The position numbers and the translations under genes are program-made. From NCBI GenBank assembly GCA_030220185.1, contig JASPKZ010007537.1:1-64000 (forward strand): 64,000 nt of DNA, in the 5' to 3' direction. This stretch comes from Diploptera punctata (Eukaryota; Arthropoda; Insecta; Blattodea; Blaberidae). The notes under the pieces were generated by a model. The model saw nothing but the letters and a program-made list of their open reading frames with translations. It made no database searches and was not told the DNA's origin. This document shows, piece by piece, positions 1 through 11,915 of the stretch (position 1 is its first letter; each line of letters starts with the position of its first letter).

Positions 1-3000
1 TTATTTTAACCGGAATTTTTTGCATTATATAAATCGCTGACTAGCCCTGTAGATTGTATTTTTGCAGTTTTCGATATTTTTGAAATGATGTCATTTTTGT
101 TAAAAAATACAAGGTTAAAGCCTTGGAAAAAAAATAACTCGATTTTCAAATTTTTATTTTAACCGGATTTTTGCATTATAAATCGCTGACTAGCCCTCTA
201 GATTGTATTTTTGCAGTTTTCGATATTTTTGAAATTATGTAATTTTTGTTAAAAAATCCAAGGTTATAGCCTTGGAAAAAAATAACTCGATTTTCAAATA
301 TTTGATTTTAACCGGATTTTTTGCATTATAAATCGCTGACTAGCCCTCTAGATTGTATTTTTGCAGTTTTCGATATTTTTGAAATTATGTGATTTTTGTT
401 AAAAATACAAGGTTATAGCCTTGGAAAAAAAAAACTCGATTTTCAATATTTTGATTTTAACCGGATTTTTTGCATTATAAATCTCTGACTAGCCCTCTAG
501 ATTGTATTTTTGCAGTTTTCGATATTTTTGAAATTATGTAATTTTTGAGAAAAAATACAAGGTTATAGCCTTGGAAAAAAATAACTCGATTTTCAAAATT
601 TTTATTTTAACCGGATTTTTTGCATTATAAATCGCTGACTAGCCCTCTAGATTGTATTTTTAGAGTTTTCGATATTTTTGAAATTATGTCATTTTTGTTA
701 AAAATACAAGGTTATAGCCTTGGAAAAAAAATAACTTGATTTTCAAATTATTTATTTTAACTGGATTTTTTGCATTATAAATCGCTGACTAGCCCCTCTA
801 GATTGTATTTTTGGAGTTTTCGATATTTTTGAAATTATGTCATTTGTTGTTAAAAATACAAGGTTATAGCCTTGGAAAAAAAATAACTCGATTTTCAAAT
901 TATTTATTTTATTTAACTGTTTTTTTTTGCATTATAAATCGCTGACTAGCCCTCTAGATTGTATATTTTGGAGTTTTCGATATTTTTGAAATTATGTAAA
1001 TTTTTGTTAAAAATATCGAAGGTTATATATAGGCTTGGAAAAAAAATAACTCGATTTTCAAATTATTTATTTTAACTGGATTTTTTGCATTATAAATCGC
1101 TGACTAGCCCTCTAGATTGTATTTTTAGAGTTTTCGATAATTTTTGAAATTATGTAATTTTTGTTAAAAAGAATCCAAGGTTATAGCCTTGGCAAAAAGA
1201 ACTCGATTTTCAAATTTTTTATTTTACCGGATTTTTTGCATTATAAATCGCTGACTAACCTCTAGATTGTATTTTTGCAGTTTTCGATATTTTTGAAATT
1301 ATGTCATTTTTGAGAAAAAAAATCCAAGGTTATAGGCCTTGGAAAAATAAAACTCGATTTTCAAATTTTTTTTATTTTAACCGGATTTTTTGCATTATAA
1401 ATCGCTGACTAACCCTCTAGATTGTATTTTTGCAATTTTCGATTTTTTGAAATCATGTCATTTTTGAGAAAAAATCCAAGGTTATAGCCTTGGAAAAAAA
1501 ATAACTCGATTTTCAATTTTTTTTATTTTAACCGGATTTTTTGCATTATAAATCGCTGACTAACCCTGTAGATTGTATTTTTGCAGTTTTCGATATTTTT
1601 GAAATTATGTCATTTTTGTTAAAATATCCAAGGTTATAGCCTTGGAAAAAAATAAACTCGATTTTCAATTTTTTTTATTTTAACCGGATTTTTTGCATTA
1701 TAAATCGCTGACTAACCCTGTAGATTGTATTTTTGCAGTTTTCGATATTTTTGAAATTATGTAATTTTTGTTAAAATATCCAAGGTTATAGCCTTGGAAA
1801 AAAATAACTCGATTTTCAATTTTTTTTATTTTAACCGGATTTTTTGCATTATAAATCGCTGACTAACCCTGTAGATTGTATTTTTGCAGTTTTCGTTATT
1901 TTTGAAATTATGTCATTTTTGTTAAAATATCCAAGGTTATAGCCTTGGAAAAAAATAACTCGATTTTCAATTTTTTTATTTTAACCGGATTTTTTGCATT
2001 ATAAATCTCTGACTAGCCCTCTAGATTGTATTTTTGCAGTTTTCGATATTTTTGAAATTATGTAATTTTTGTTAAAAATCCAAGGTTATTTGGAAAAAAA
2101 TAACTCGATTTTCAAATTTTTTATTTTAACCGGATTTTTTGCATTATAAATCTCTGACTAGCCCTCTAGATTGTATTTTTGCAGTTTTCGATATTTTTGA
2201 AATTATGTAATTTTTGAGAAAAAATCCAAGGTTATAGCCTTGGAAAAAAATAACTCGATTTTCAAATTTTTTATTTTAACCGGATTTTTTGCATTATAAA
2301 TCTCTGACTAGCCCTGTAGATTGTATTTTTGCAGTTTTCGATATTTTTGAAATTATGTAATTTTTGAGAAAAAATCCAAGGTTATAGCCTTGGAAAAAAA
2401 TAACTCGATTTTCAATATTTTTATTTTAACCGGATTTTTTGCATTATAAATCTCTGACTAGCCCTCTAGATTGTATTTTTGCAGTTTTCGATATTTTTGA
2501 AATTATGTAATTTTTGAGAAAAAATCCAAGGTTATAGCCTTGGAAAAAAATTACTCGATTTTCAAAATTTTTTATTTTAACCGGATTTTTTGCATTATAA
2601 ATCTCTGACTAGCCCTCTAGATTGTATTTTTGCAGTTTTCGATATTTTTGAAATTATGTAAATTTTGAGAAAAAATCCAAGGTTATAGCCTTGGAAAAAA
2701 ATAACTCGATTTTCAATTTTTTTATTTTAACCGGATTTTTTGCATTATAAATCTCTGACTAACCCTCTAGATTGTATTTTTGCAGTTTTCGTTATTTTTG
2801 AAATTATGTAATTTTTGAGAAAAAATCCAAGGTTATAGCCTTGGAAAAAAATAACTCGATTTTCAATTTTTTTATTTTAACCGGATTTTTTGCATTATAA
2901 ATCTCTGACTAGCCCTCTAGATTGTATTTTTGCAGTTTTCGATATTTTTGAAATTATGTAATTTTTGAGAAAAAATCCAAGGTTATAGCCTTGGAAAAAA

Positions 3001-5276
3001 ATAAACTCGATTTTCAATTTTTTTTATTTTAACCGGATTTTTTGCATTATAAATCTCTGACTAGCCCTCTAGATTGTATTTTTGCAGTTTTCGATATTTT
3101 TGAAATTATGTAATTTTTGAGAAAAAATCCAAGGTTATAGCCTTGGAAAAAAATAACTCGATTTTCAATTTTTTTTATTTTAAGCGGATTTTTTGCATTA
3201 TAAATCTCTGACTAGCCCTCTAGATTGTATTTTTGCAGTTTTCGATATTTTTGAAATTATGTAATTTTTGAGAAAAATCCAAGGTTATAGCCTTGGAAAA
3301 AAATAACTCGATTTTCAAATTTTTTTATTTTAACCGGATTTTTTGCATTATAAATCTCTGACTAGCCCTCTAGATTGTATTTTTGCAGTTTTCGATATTT
3401 TTGAAATTATGTAATTTTTGAGAAAAAAATCCAAGGTTATAGCCTTGGAAAAAAAAAACTCGATTTTCAATTATTTTTATTTTAACCGGATTTTTTGCAT
3501 TATAAATCTCTGACTAGCCCTCTAGATTGTATTTTTGCAGTTTTCGATATTTTTGAAATTATGTAATTTTTGAGAAAAAATCCAAGGTTATAGCCTTGGA
3601 AAAAAATAACTCGATTTTCAAAATTTTGATTTTAACCGGATTTTTTGCATTATAAATCTCTGACTAACCCTCTAGATTGTATTTTTGCAGTTTTCGATAT
3701 TTTTGAAATTATGTAATTTTTGAGAAAAAATCCAAGGTTATAGCCTTGGAAAAAAATTACTCGATTTTCAAAATTGTGATTTTAACCGGATTTTTTTCAT
3801 TATAAATCTCTGACTAGCCCTCTAGATTGTATTTTTGCAGTTTTCGATATTTTTGAAATTATGTAATTTTTGAGAAAAAATCCAAGGTTATAGATAGCCT
3901 TGGAAAAAAATTACTCGATTTTCAATATTGTGATTTTAACCGGATTTTTTGCATTATAAATCTCTGACTAGCCCTCTAGATTGTATTTTTGCAGTTTTCG
4001 ATATTTTTGAAATTATGTAATTTTTGAGAAGATATCGAAGGTTATAGCCTTGGAAAAAATAAATAGCCTTGGAAAAAAAATAACTCGATGTTAAAATTTT
4101 CATTTTAACCGGATTTTTTGCATTATAAATCTCTGACTAGCCCTGTAGATTGTATTTTTGCAGTTTTCGATATTTTTGAAATTATGTAATTTTTGAGAAA
4201 AAATCCAAGGTTATAAACTTGGAAAAAAATAACTCGAGATTAAAATTTTTTATTTTAACCGGATTTTTTGCATTATGAATCTCTGACTAGCCCTCTAGAT
4301 TGTATTTTTGCAGTTTTCGATATTTTTGAAATTATGTAATTTTTGAGAAAAAATCCAAGGTTATAGCCTTGGACAAAAATAACTGGATATTAAAATTTTT
4401 CATTTTAACCGGATTTTTTGCATTATAAATTACTGACTAGCCCTCTAGATTGTATTTTTGCAGTTTTCGATATTTTTGAAATTATGTAATTTTTGAGAAA
4501 AAATCCAAGGTTATAGCCTTGGAAAAAATAACTCGATTTTCAATTTTTTATTTTAATCGGATTTTTTGCATTATAAATCTCTGACTAGCCCTCTAGATTG
4601 TATTTTTGCAGTGTTCGATATTTTTGAAATTATGTAATTTTTGAGAAAAAATCCAAGGTTATAGCCTTGGAAAAAAATAACTCGATTTACAATTTTTTTT
4701 TTTAACCGGATTTTTTGCATTATAAATCTCTGACTAGCCCTCTAGATTGTATTTTTGCAGTTTTCGATATTTTTGAAATTATGTAATTTTTGAGAAAGAA
4801 TCCAAGGTTATAGCCTTGGAAAAAATAACTCGATTTTCAAATTTTTATTTTAACCGGATTTTTTGCATTATAAATCTCTGACTAACCCTCTAGATTGTAT
4901 TTTTGCAGTTTTCGTTATTTTTGAAATTATGTAATTTTTGAGAAAAAATCCAAGGTTATATATAGCCTTGGAAAAAAATAACTCGATTTTCAAATTTTTT
5001 AATTTAACCGGATTTTTTGCATTATAAATCTCTGACTAGCCCTCTAGATTGTATTTTTGCAGTTTTCGATATTTTTGAAATTATGTAATTTTTGAGAAAA
5101 AATCCAAGGTTATAGCCTTGGAAAAATAACTCGATTTTCAATTTTTTTATTTTAACCGGATTTTTTGCATTATAAATCTCTGACTAGCCCTCTAGATTGT
5201 ATTTTTGCAGTTTTCGATATTTTTGCAATTATGTAATTTTTGAGAAAAAATCCAAGGTTATAGCCTTGGAAAAATC
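1..5276 (+). repeat. Satellite array, homogeneous subfamily A (~147-150 bp unit)
   Basis: About 36 head-to-tail copies of an AT-rich unit. The landmark 'ccggattttttgcatta' recurs about every 145-150 bp, for example near 172, 321 and 471. Each unit has CTGACTAGCCCTCTAGATTG, TTTTGCAGTTTTCGATATTT and a short dyad, CCAAGG-ttatag-CCTTGG. Early copies read 'atcgctgac' with 'gttaaaaa'. Later copies, from about 1990 on, mostly read 'atctctgac' with 'gagaaaaa', so two variants occupy separate blocks. The array runs off the left edge of the window. No long ORF exists here. A centromeric or heterochromatic location is inference. Confidence 0.97.
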
Positions 5277-8200
5277 AATTTTCAAAATTTGGATTTAGAC
5301 CGGATTTTTTGCATTATAAATCCCGGACACACCCTCTAGGTAGTGTTTTTGCAGTTTTTGAAATTTCGAAAATTTTGACATTTTGTGGAATAACACCTAG
5401 ACTATAGCCTCGGAAATCTCAAGTTTGAAATTTTTTATTGATACCAGTTTTTTTGCCCTAGAAATCCCGGACAAAACTTCTAGATTGTATTCTTACAGTT
5501 TTTCAAATTAAATTTTTTTTATTAACATCAAGAGTTCGGAAAACTCAATTTTGATTTTTTTTATTTATACCGGATTTCTTATATTAGAAATCCAGGACGC
5601 ACCCTCTAGATTGTATTTTTGCAGTTTTTGAAATTTCGAAAATACAGACATATTTAGGAAAACCACCAAATGTATAGCCTTGGAATACTCGTTTTTTTTT
5701 TTTTTTTTTTTTTTTTTTCAAATTTTGGATTAAGTTCAGATTTCTTACATTAGGAATCTTCTTGTATGTATTTCTGCAGATTTTGATACTTTGAAAATTT
5801 GACTGGAAAAACAGAAAGACTATAGCCTTGGAAATCTCAATTTTTAAATTTTGGATTTAGACCTAATTTTTGCATTACAAATCCCGGATACACCCTCTAG
5901 GTAGTATTGTTGCAGTTTTTGATATTTCGAAAGTTTGACATTTTTCGGTATAACACCAGGGCTATAGCCTTGGAAAACTCAATTTTAAAATGTTGGATTT
6001 AGACCGGATTTTTTTTCATTATAAATCCCAGATACTTTCTCGAGATAGTATTTTTGAAGTTTTTGAAATTTCGAAAAATTTGACATTTTTTTTGGAAAAA
6101 AACAAGACTATAGCATTGGAAAACTCAATTTTGAAATTTTGGATTTAGACCGGATTTATTGCAATATAAATCAGGGATACACCCTCTAGATAGCATTTTT
6201 CCAGTTTTTGAAATTTCTAAAATTTTCACTTTTTTGGTAAAACACCAAGACTGTAGCCTTGGAAAACTCAATTTTGAAATTTTGGATTTAGACCGGACTT
6301 TTTTGCACTATAAATCCCTGATACACTCTCTAGATAGCATTTTTGCAGTTTTTGAAAATTCGAAAATTTTGAATTTATTTTGGAAGAACACCAAGGCTAT
6401 AGCCTCGGAAAACTCAATTTTGAAATTTTGGATTTAGACCGGATTATTTGCATTATAAATCCCGGACACACTCTCTAGATAGTATTTTTGTAATTTTTGA
6501 AATTTCGATATTTTTTACATTTTTTGGAAAAGCGCCAAGTCTTGGAAAACTCAATTTTGAAATTTTGGATTTAGCCCGGATTTTTTGCATTATAAATTCC
6601 GGACACACCATGTAGATAGTATATTTTCAATTTTTGAAATTACGAAAATTTTGACACTTTTTGGAAAAACACCAAGACTATGCCTTGGAAAACTCAATTT
6701 TGAATTGTGACCGGATTTTTTGCATTATAAATCGCGGACAAGCCCTCTACATAGTATTTTTGCAGTCTTTGAAATTTCGAAAGTTTGACATTTTTTGGAA
6801 AAGCACCAAGACTAGCCTTGGAAAACTCAATTTTGAAATTTTGGATTTAGACCGGATGTTTTTGCACTATAAAACCCGGATGCCACTCTAGATAGTATTT
6901 TTGCAATATTTGAAATTTCGAAAGTTTGACATTTTTTGGAAAAGCACCAAGGCTGGCCATGGAAAACTCAATTTTGAAATTTTGGATTTAGACAGGATTT
7001 TTTTGCATTATAAATCCCGGACAAACCCTCTAGATAGTATTTTGCAGTTTTTGAAATTTCTAAAATTTTGAATTTTTTTTGGAAAAACACCAAGACTATA
7101 GTTTTGGAAAAATCGATTTCGAAATTTTTGGACTTAGACCGGATTTCTTGCATTACAAATCCCGGACACACCCCCTAGGTAGCATTTTTGTAGTTTTTGA
7201 AATTCCGATAATTCTGAGATTTTTTGGAAAAGCATCAAGTCTTGAAAAACTCAATTTTGAAATTTTGGATTTAGACCGGATTTTTTGCATTATAAATCCC
7301 GGACACATCATGTAGATAGTATTTTTTTTCAATTTTTGAAACTACGAAAATTTGACAGTTTTTGGAAAAAACACCTAGACTCTAGCCTTGGAAAACTCAA
7401 TTTTGAAATTTTGGACTTAGACCGGATTTTTTTGCATTATAAAACCCGGATACACCCTCTAGATAGTATTTCTGCAGTGTTTGAAATTTCGAAAGTCTGA
7501 CATTTTTTGGAAAAGCACCAAGACTAGTCTTGGAAAACTCAATTTTGAAATGTTGGATTTAGACGGGATTTTTTGCATTATAAATCCCGGACACCACCTC
7601 TAGATAGTATTTTGCAGTTTTTGAAATTTCTAAAATTTTGAACTTTTTTGGAAAAAAACTAAGTCTATAGTTTTGGAAAAATCGATTTCGAAATTTTTGG
7701 ATTTAGACCGGATTTTCTGCATTAGAAATACCGGACACACCTTGTAGATTGCAGTTTTGCAGTTTTTAAAATTTTGAAAAATTTGGAATTTTTTTGGAAT
7801 AACAGTAACTACGTTTTAAAGTTTTGGATCGATTTGTTGCTGTTTTTCAAATTTGAAAATTTTTACTTTTTTTTGGAAAAACACAGACTATAGCTTTGGA
7901 TACTCAATTTTGAAATTTTGGTATTATTCCGGAATTGTTGCATTAGAAATCCTGGACTTATCCTCTAGATTGTAGTATTGCAGTTTTCTAAATTTAAAAA
8001 AATTGGTATTGTTTGGAAAAAAACGAAGACTATAGCCTTGGAAAAATCGAAAATCGATTTTCAAATTTTTGGATTTAATCCGGATTTTTTGCATTAGAAA
8101 TCCCGGACATGCCTTACAGAATGTATTGCAGATTCTGAAATTTCTAAAATTTTGACATATTTTCTAAAAACAGCAAGGCTATTTATTATAACCTTGAAAA

Positions 8201-8974
8201 CTCAAGTCTGAAATTTTGGATTTAGACCGGATTTTTTTCATTTTAAATTCCAGACAGACCCTTCAGATTTTATCTTTGCCGTTTTTGAAGTTTTCAATAT
8301 TTTGATTTTTTTTAGAAAATCATGTAGACTACAGCTTTAGAGACTCAATTCTGAAATTTAGGATTTATACCAATTTTTTGCAGTAGAAATCCCGGACAGA
8401 CCCTCTAGATTACATGTATGCAATTTTTGAAATTTCCAAAATTTTGACATTTTTTTTGGAAAAAATTGAAGTCTATAGCGTTGGAAAAATCGATATTGAA
8501 ATTTTTGGATTTATACCGTATTTTCGCATTAGAAATCCCGGACACACCTTCTAAATTATAGTTTTACAGTTTTTTTCAAATTTCGAAAATTTTGACATAT
8601 ATTGGAAAACAGCAGGACAATAGACTAGGAAAACTCAACTTTTAAATTTTGGATTTCGAATGGATTTTTTTTCATTTTATATTCCAGACAGACCCTCTAG
8701 AAAGTATTTTTGCCGTTTTTTGAAATTTCGAACTTTTTGACATTTTTTTGGAAAAGCACTTAGATACTCAATTTTGAAATTTTGGATTTATACCGGATTT
8801 TTTGCATTAGAAATTCCGGAGACACCCTATAGATTGCATTTTTGCAGTTTTAAAAATTTTAAATTTTTTGACATTTTCGCAAAAAACCCAACAATGTAGC
8901 CTGGAAAAAAATCGAAAACCGATTTTGAAAATGTTTGATTTAGACCGGATTTTTTTGCATTAGAAATCCCGAAC
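5277..8974 (+). repeat. Satellite array, diverged subfamily B (~145 bp unit)
   Basis: About 25 tandem units homologous to the upstream array but clearly diverged from it and from each other. The consensus has 'gcattataaatcccggac', 'ccctctagatagtatt', 'gcagtttttgaaatttcg', 'caagactatagccttgg' and 'gaaattttggatttagac'. The CCAAGG half of the dyad is usually lost (CACCAAGACTATAGCCTTGG). Several 60-95 codon open frames on both strands here are by-products of the periodic low-complexity sequence and are not genes. Confidence 0.93.
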
Positions 8975-9205
8975 ACACCAGTCTTGGTATTTTTTTTCAA
9001 AAATGTCAAAATTAACGAAATTTTGAAAAGAGCAAAATTTCAATCTAGTGGTTGTGTCCGGGGTTTCTAATGTAGAAATTCCGGTCTAGATCCAAAATAT
9101 TTCATAATTGAGTTTTCCAGGGCTACAGTCTTGGTCTTTCTCCCAAATGTGACAACATTTTCGAAATTTTGAAAACTGCAAAAATTCAATCTAGAGGGAG
9201 TGAAG
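8975..9205 (-). repeat. Inverted satellite monomers
   Basis: About one and a half monomers lie in the opposite orientation to the array. The plus strand reads 'aattgagttttccagggc' and 'tcaatctagagggagtg', the reverse complements of the array's 'ctcaattttgaaattttgg' and 'ccctctagattg' blocks. Normal orientation resumes after about 9205. Confidence 0.8.
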
Positions 9206-9320
9206 ACTGCAAAATAGATAATAGCCTTTGAATATGCAACCCGGAAATGTGGGATGTAGATCAGTTATTTTGAATTAGAAATACCCGTCACATCGTTTAG
9301 ACTTAATTTTTGCCATTTTC
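9206..9320 (+). repeat. Decayed satellite monomer, subfamily C
   Basis: A diverged monomer with 'ggatgtagatcag', 'ttagaaatacccgtcacatc' and 'gacttaatttttgcc'. It marks the third subfamily, which has a 'gacttaatttttgca' block. This subfamily continues in pieces between transposons to about 16300. Confidence 0.7.
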
Positions 9321-9338
9321 AAAATTTCGACAATTTTA

Positions 9339-9538
9339 TTATAAATATGGAAGGTTCACCCGAATGGGTATTATTCTTTGCTATATTCTGAGGTCGATTT
9401 TGTTCTTTCACGGCACTCGGTGATATGATATTGGTTACATCTCTGTCCGCAAAATTCACACACACATTGGTCATTCGGGGTGTGGAATGTCTTGTTCTTG
9501 CATAAAAATAAAAATAAAAAAATATAAAAAAATATTTA
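9339..9538 (-). mobile_element. Non-LTR retrotransposon 3'-end fragment inserted in satellite
   Basis: Bases 9339-9505 match 31573-31739 almost exactly, which is the 3' end of the non-LTR element described there. On the minus strand it encodes the end of a zinc-knuckle-like tail (C-x2-C then H-x4-C, read in a frame offset from the longest ORF). A near-perfect 17 bp direct repeat, AAAATTTCGACA-R-TTTT, occurs at 9321-9337 and 9539-9555, consistent with a target-site duplication in a satellite monomer. The A-rich stretch at 9507-9538 is unexplained. Confidence 0.7.
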
Positions 9539-9555
9539 AAAATTTCGACAGTTTT

Positions 9556-9952
9556 GAAATCAAGATTTTTTGGTAAACTCACGAAGGCTATCTATAACTA
9601 TGGAATTCACAATCGATAAATTTTGGATTTAGACCGTATTTTTATCTTTTTTTTTTCAAATGTTTTGAAAATTAATACATTTTCCAAAAAAAAAGTTGTT
9701 TTTACTTAAATGTGATTGTTTTGGATATTTTGAAAACAGTAAATATTAAGTCTAAAAGGAGTGCCTGTTTATGAGTGCAACAAACCCGGTCTACATCCCA
9801 ATTTTCTGATTAAATTAACTCTGAAAGGTTATTTCAAAATTTAAAAAAAACTTTTTTTTTGCAAACATACCAAAATTCTCGCTTTGTAATTTACAGTCGG
9901 GAAATTGGGGATATACGCCTTATATTTTCTATTAGAAATCCCAGACACAAAT
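9556..9952. repeat. Decayed satellite monomers, part inverted
   Basis: Contains subfamily C blocks such as 'ttagaaatcccagacac'. An inverted monomer lies at about 9690-9825: on the plus strand 'gaaaacagtaaatattaag' and 'aacccggtctacatccc' are reverse complements of the 'cttaatttttgcagttttc' and 'gggatgtagaccgg' blocks. No coding sequence. Confidence 0.65.
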
Positions 9953-10056
9953 AATAGACTTAATATAAATGTAAGCTTTCACGGCCGGCATCTTGATCCA
10001 TATTTGGTTCGTCTTCCGGGCTTATAGGCCGTAGTCTGGTTGTCTTCATACTCGAT

Positions 10057-10088
10057 GTTTCGTCTACTGCTGCGGTAGACCTCATCAG
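10057..10088 (-). ncRNA. Hammerhead ribozyme core, intact (PLE element A, left arm)
   Basis: On the minus strand CTGATGAG is followed by a 6 bp stem II (GTCTAC/GTAGAC, loop CGCAGCA) and then GAAAC. This is the full conserved hammerhead core, C-U-G-A-N-G-A then G-A-A-A. Stems I and III were not traced with certainty. PLEs with hammerhead motifs in their terminal repeats are established knowledge; activity here is inference. Confidence 0.7.
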
Positions 10089-10976
10089 GAGATACTGCGT
10101 GCTCTCTGTGAACTCCTCAACAGTCGGCTGCAGACTTGCTTGTCGTTGCCGTGTGTGTGATTGGAAGGGCAGGGTCTCCCTTTTATGTATCCAATCCACC
10201 TTCCTCCCCTGTGACCAGGCCCGTGGCTGAACTGAGCTCTACTTGTTTATCAAGTATCCCTCAATCCACCACCGCAGCCCGGATCCCAGATGGGCCCCGG
10301 TTGCTATTCCCCAACCGAGTTCAGAAGGGGATGGACCCGGAGTCTGTCCCTATCCTGGCTGCTTTAGGGACTTATCATGCCCTCTTCAGCCCTGTTAGTT
10401 CATATATTGTCCTAGGATACTGATTAGTTGTGAGTGATTTATCTTTCTGTTGTCGATGTTCTGTCGCCGAAAGGCTGGCTCTTCCCGAAAGAAAGGAGAT
10501 CATGGAGTAGTTGCGAATCTCTGGTGTCTGTCTGAAATACTTTCTGAAACTTAAGTAGGTTATTAGTTATTCGTAGGAATTCTCCGTTGGAAATGCCAAG
10601 AGGTGAGATTGCGACAGAAGGCCCCACGGCCCCGCAGGCCAAAAATACTACAGATCCGGTTGCATGATTATGCGCTTTACGGCTGCTGAGCGGTGGTGAC
10701 TTTGGTTTAATTCGGATTGTTACAAGTATATTCTATCTGTGATTTCTCTTTTTTTTTATATTTGTGTGAGATTTGTGGATGGTTTCTTTTTGATTGAGTA
10801 AGATTATATGTACTGTGTTCTCTTACGGTTGTGAAGTGTGGATGGTTTCTTTTTCTTAGTTATGTTTTCTTTTCAGAGGCTATTTACGATGTAGGCAGTG
10901 GTGTTCGGAGGGGCATTTGTAAGGATGTCGAACATGGAAGGGCGATTTAGAGCTCTGGTTTTATATCTTAGGCTTA

Positions 10977-11045
10977 GAAACTGTCTCTCTATTTATAGCT
11001 AAACCCCACCACCTGGGGTTTAGCTATAAATAGAGAGACAGTTTC
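10977..11045. repeat. Perfect 32 bp hairpin inside PLE element A
   Basis: Arms 10977-11008 and 11014-11045 are exact reverse complements separated by the 5-base loop CCACC. The hairpin marks the point where the right arm folds back on itself. It is a terminal-type structure distinct from the outer inverted repeat. Confidence 0.9.
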
Positions 11046-11105
11046 CAACGACAAGCCAGTCTGCAGCCGACTATTGAGGAGTTCACAGAGAGCACGCAGT
11101 ATCTC

Positions 11106-11137
11106 CTGATCAGGTCTACCGCAGCAGTAGACGAAAC
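11106..11137 (+). ncRNA. Hammerhead ribozyme core, mutated (PLE element A, right arm)
   Basis: Same stem II (GTCTAC/GTAGAC) and GAAAC as the left arm, but the core reads CTGATCAG. The conserved G of CUGANGA is changed to C. G at this position is essential in hammerhead ribozymes, so this copy is probably dead. Confidence 0.6.
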
Positions 11138-11211
11138 GTCGAGTATGAAGACAACCAGACCAAGGCCTATAAGCCCGGAAGACGAACCAAATATGGATCA
11201 ATAGACTTAAT

Positions 11212-11915
11212 TTTTGCATATTTCAAAATTTCTAAATTTTTGCACTTCTAGAAAAACGTCCAAGACTGAAGCATTGGACTATACAAAAGGTAAATGTTGC
11301 CTGTGTACCTCCCGCCCCCCCCCCGATTAGAAATCAGTAGACTTAATTTTTGCAGTTTTCAAAATTTCGACAATTTTTACATATTTGGTAAAGACACCAA
11401 GACTATACACAGCCTAAGAATATACAATACGTAAATTTGAGATGTAATCCGGGTTTTTTGGATTACAAATACCGGTCACACCTTGAAGACCTTGATTGTT
11501 GCAGCTTCTAAAATTTTTTAGTCTTTAAAACACACAGTAAAAACAACCAACGTTATAGCCTTGGAATAATTCAAGAGAAATTTTGGATTTTGACCAATTT
11601 GTTTTGTATTAGAGATCCCGGGCATACTTTGCAGACTTAATTTTTGCATTTTTAAAAATTTGCAATTTTGTCATTTTTAGTAGAAATAGTAAACAATATG
11701 TTTGGAATATAAAGCGAGAAATAAGGAAAGAAGACAGGTATTTGTTTTGCATTGTAAATCTCCAAAACAAGTTGAGGACGTAATTTTTCGAGTTTTCAAA
11801 ATTTGGAATTTTTTTACTTTTTTTAGTAAAACTCGCGAGACTACATCCACATGATCGGGAAATTTTGAAAGCAGGACGGATTGCTTTGCATTAGAAATCC
11901 CGAATACATACAGAG
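11212..11915 (+). repeat. Decayed satellite monomers (subfamily C)
   Basis: About five diverged monomers recognisable by 'gacttaatttttgcagttt', 'caagactata', 'ttagaaatcccg' and 'gtaaatttgagatgtaatcc'. A C-rich patch at 11306-11323 is unusual in this AT-rich array. No coding sequence. Confidence 0.75.

Larger units (their letters stand above)
9965..11199. mobile_element. Penelope-like fold-back element A with 12 bp TSD
   Basis: The target AATAGACTTAAT is duplicated at 9953-9964 and 11200-11211, inside a satellite monomer. The ends are inverted copies of one ~170 bp sequence: 9980-10165 on the minus strand matches 11045-11199 on the plus strand. Each arm holds a hammerhead-type core. The left end carries an extra unpaired tail with CTTTCACGGCCGG, a motif also at the ends of the PLEs at 22844 and 33452. 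The ~800 bp interior has no RT or GIY-YIG frame and I cannot identify it. PLE assignment rests on the shared end motif and ribozyme. It is probably non-autonomous or internally deleted. Confidence 0.75.

Noticed and set aside
1..5276. CRISPR-like array
   Set aside because: Regularly spaced repeats, but the whole 150 bp unit is conserved with no unique spacers; it is a eukaryotic satellite.
1..5276. Hammerhead ribozyme in the satellite (as known for some cave-cricket satellites)
   Set aside because: CTGACTAG is present but there is no CUGANGA followed by a paired stem and GAAA.
6159..9009. Several 60-95 codon open frames on both strands
   Set aside because: They recur with the satellite period and are low-complexity by-products; no start context, no homology.
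9965..11199. Classical DNA transposon with long terminal inverted repeats
   Set aside because: No transposase and no short fixed TSD; the 12 bp target, ribozyme cores and one-sided tail shared with the GIY-YIG element fit a PLE better.
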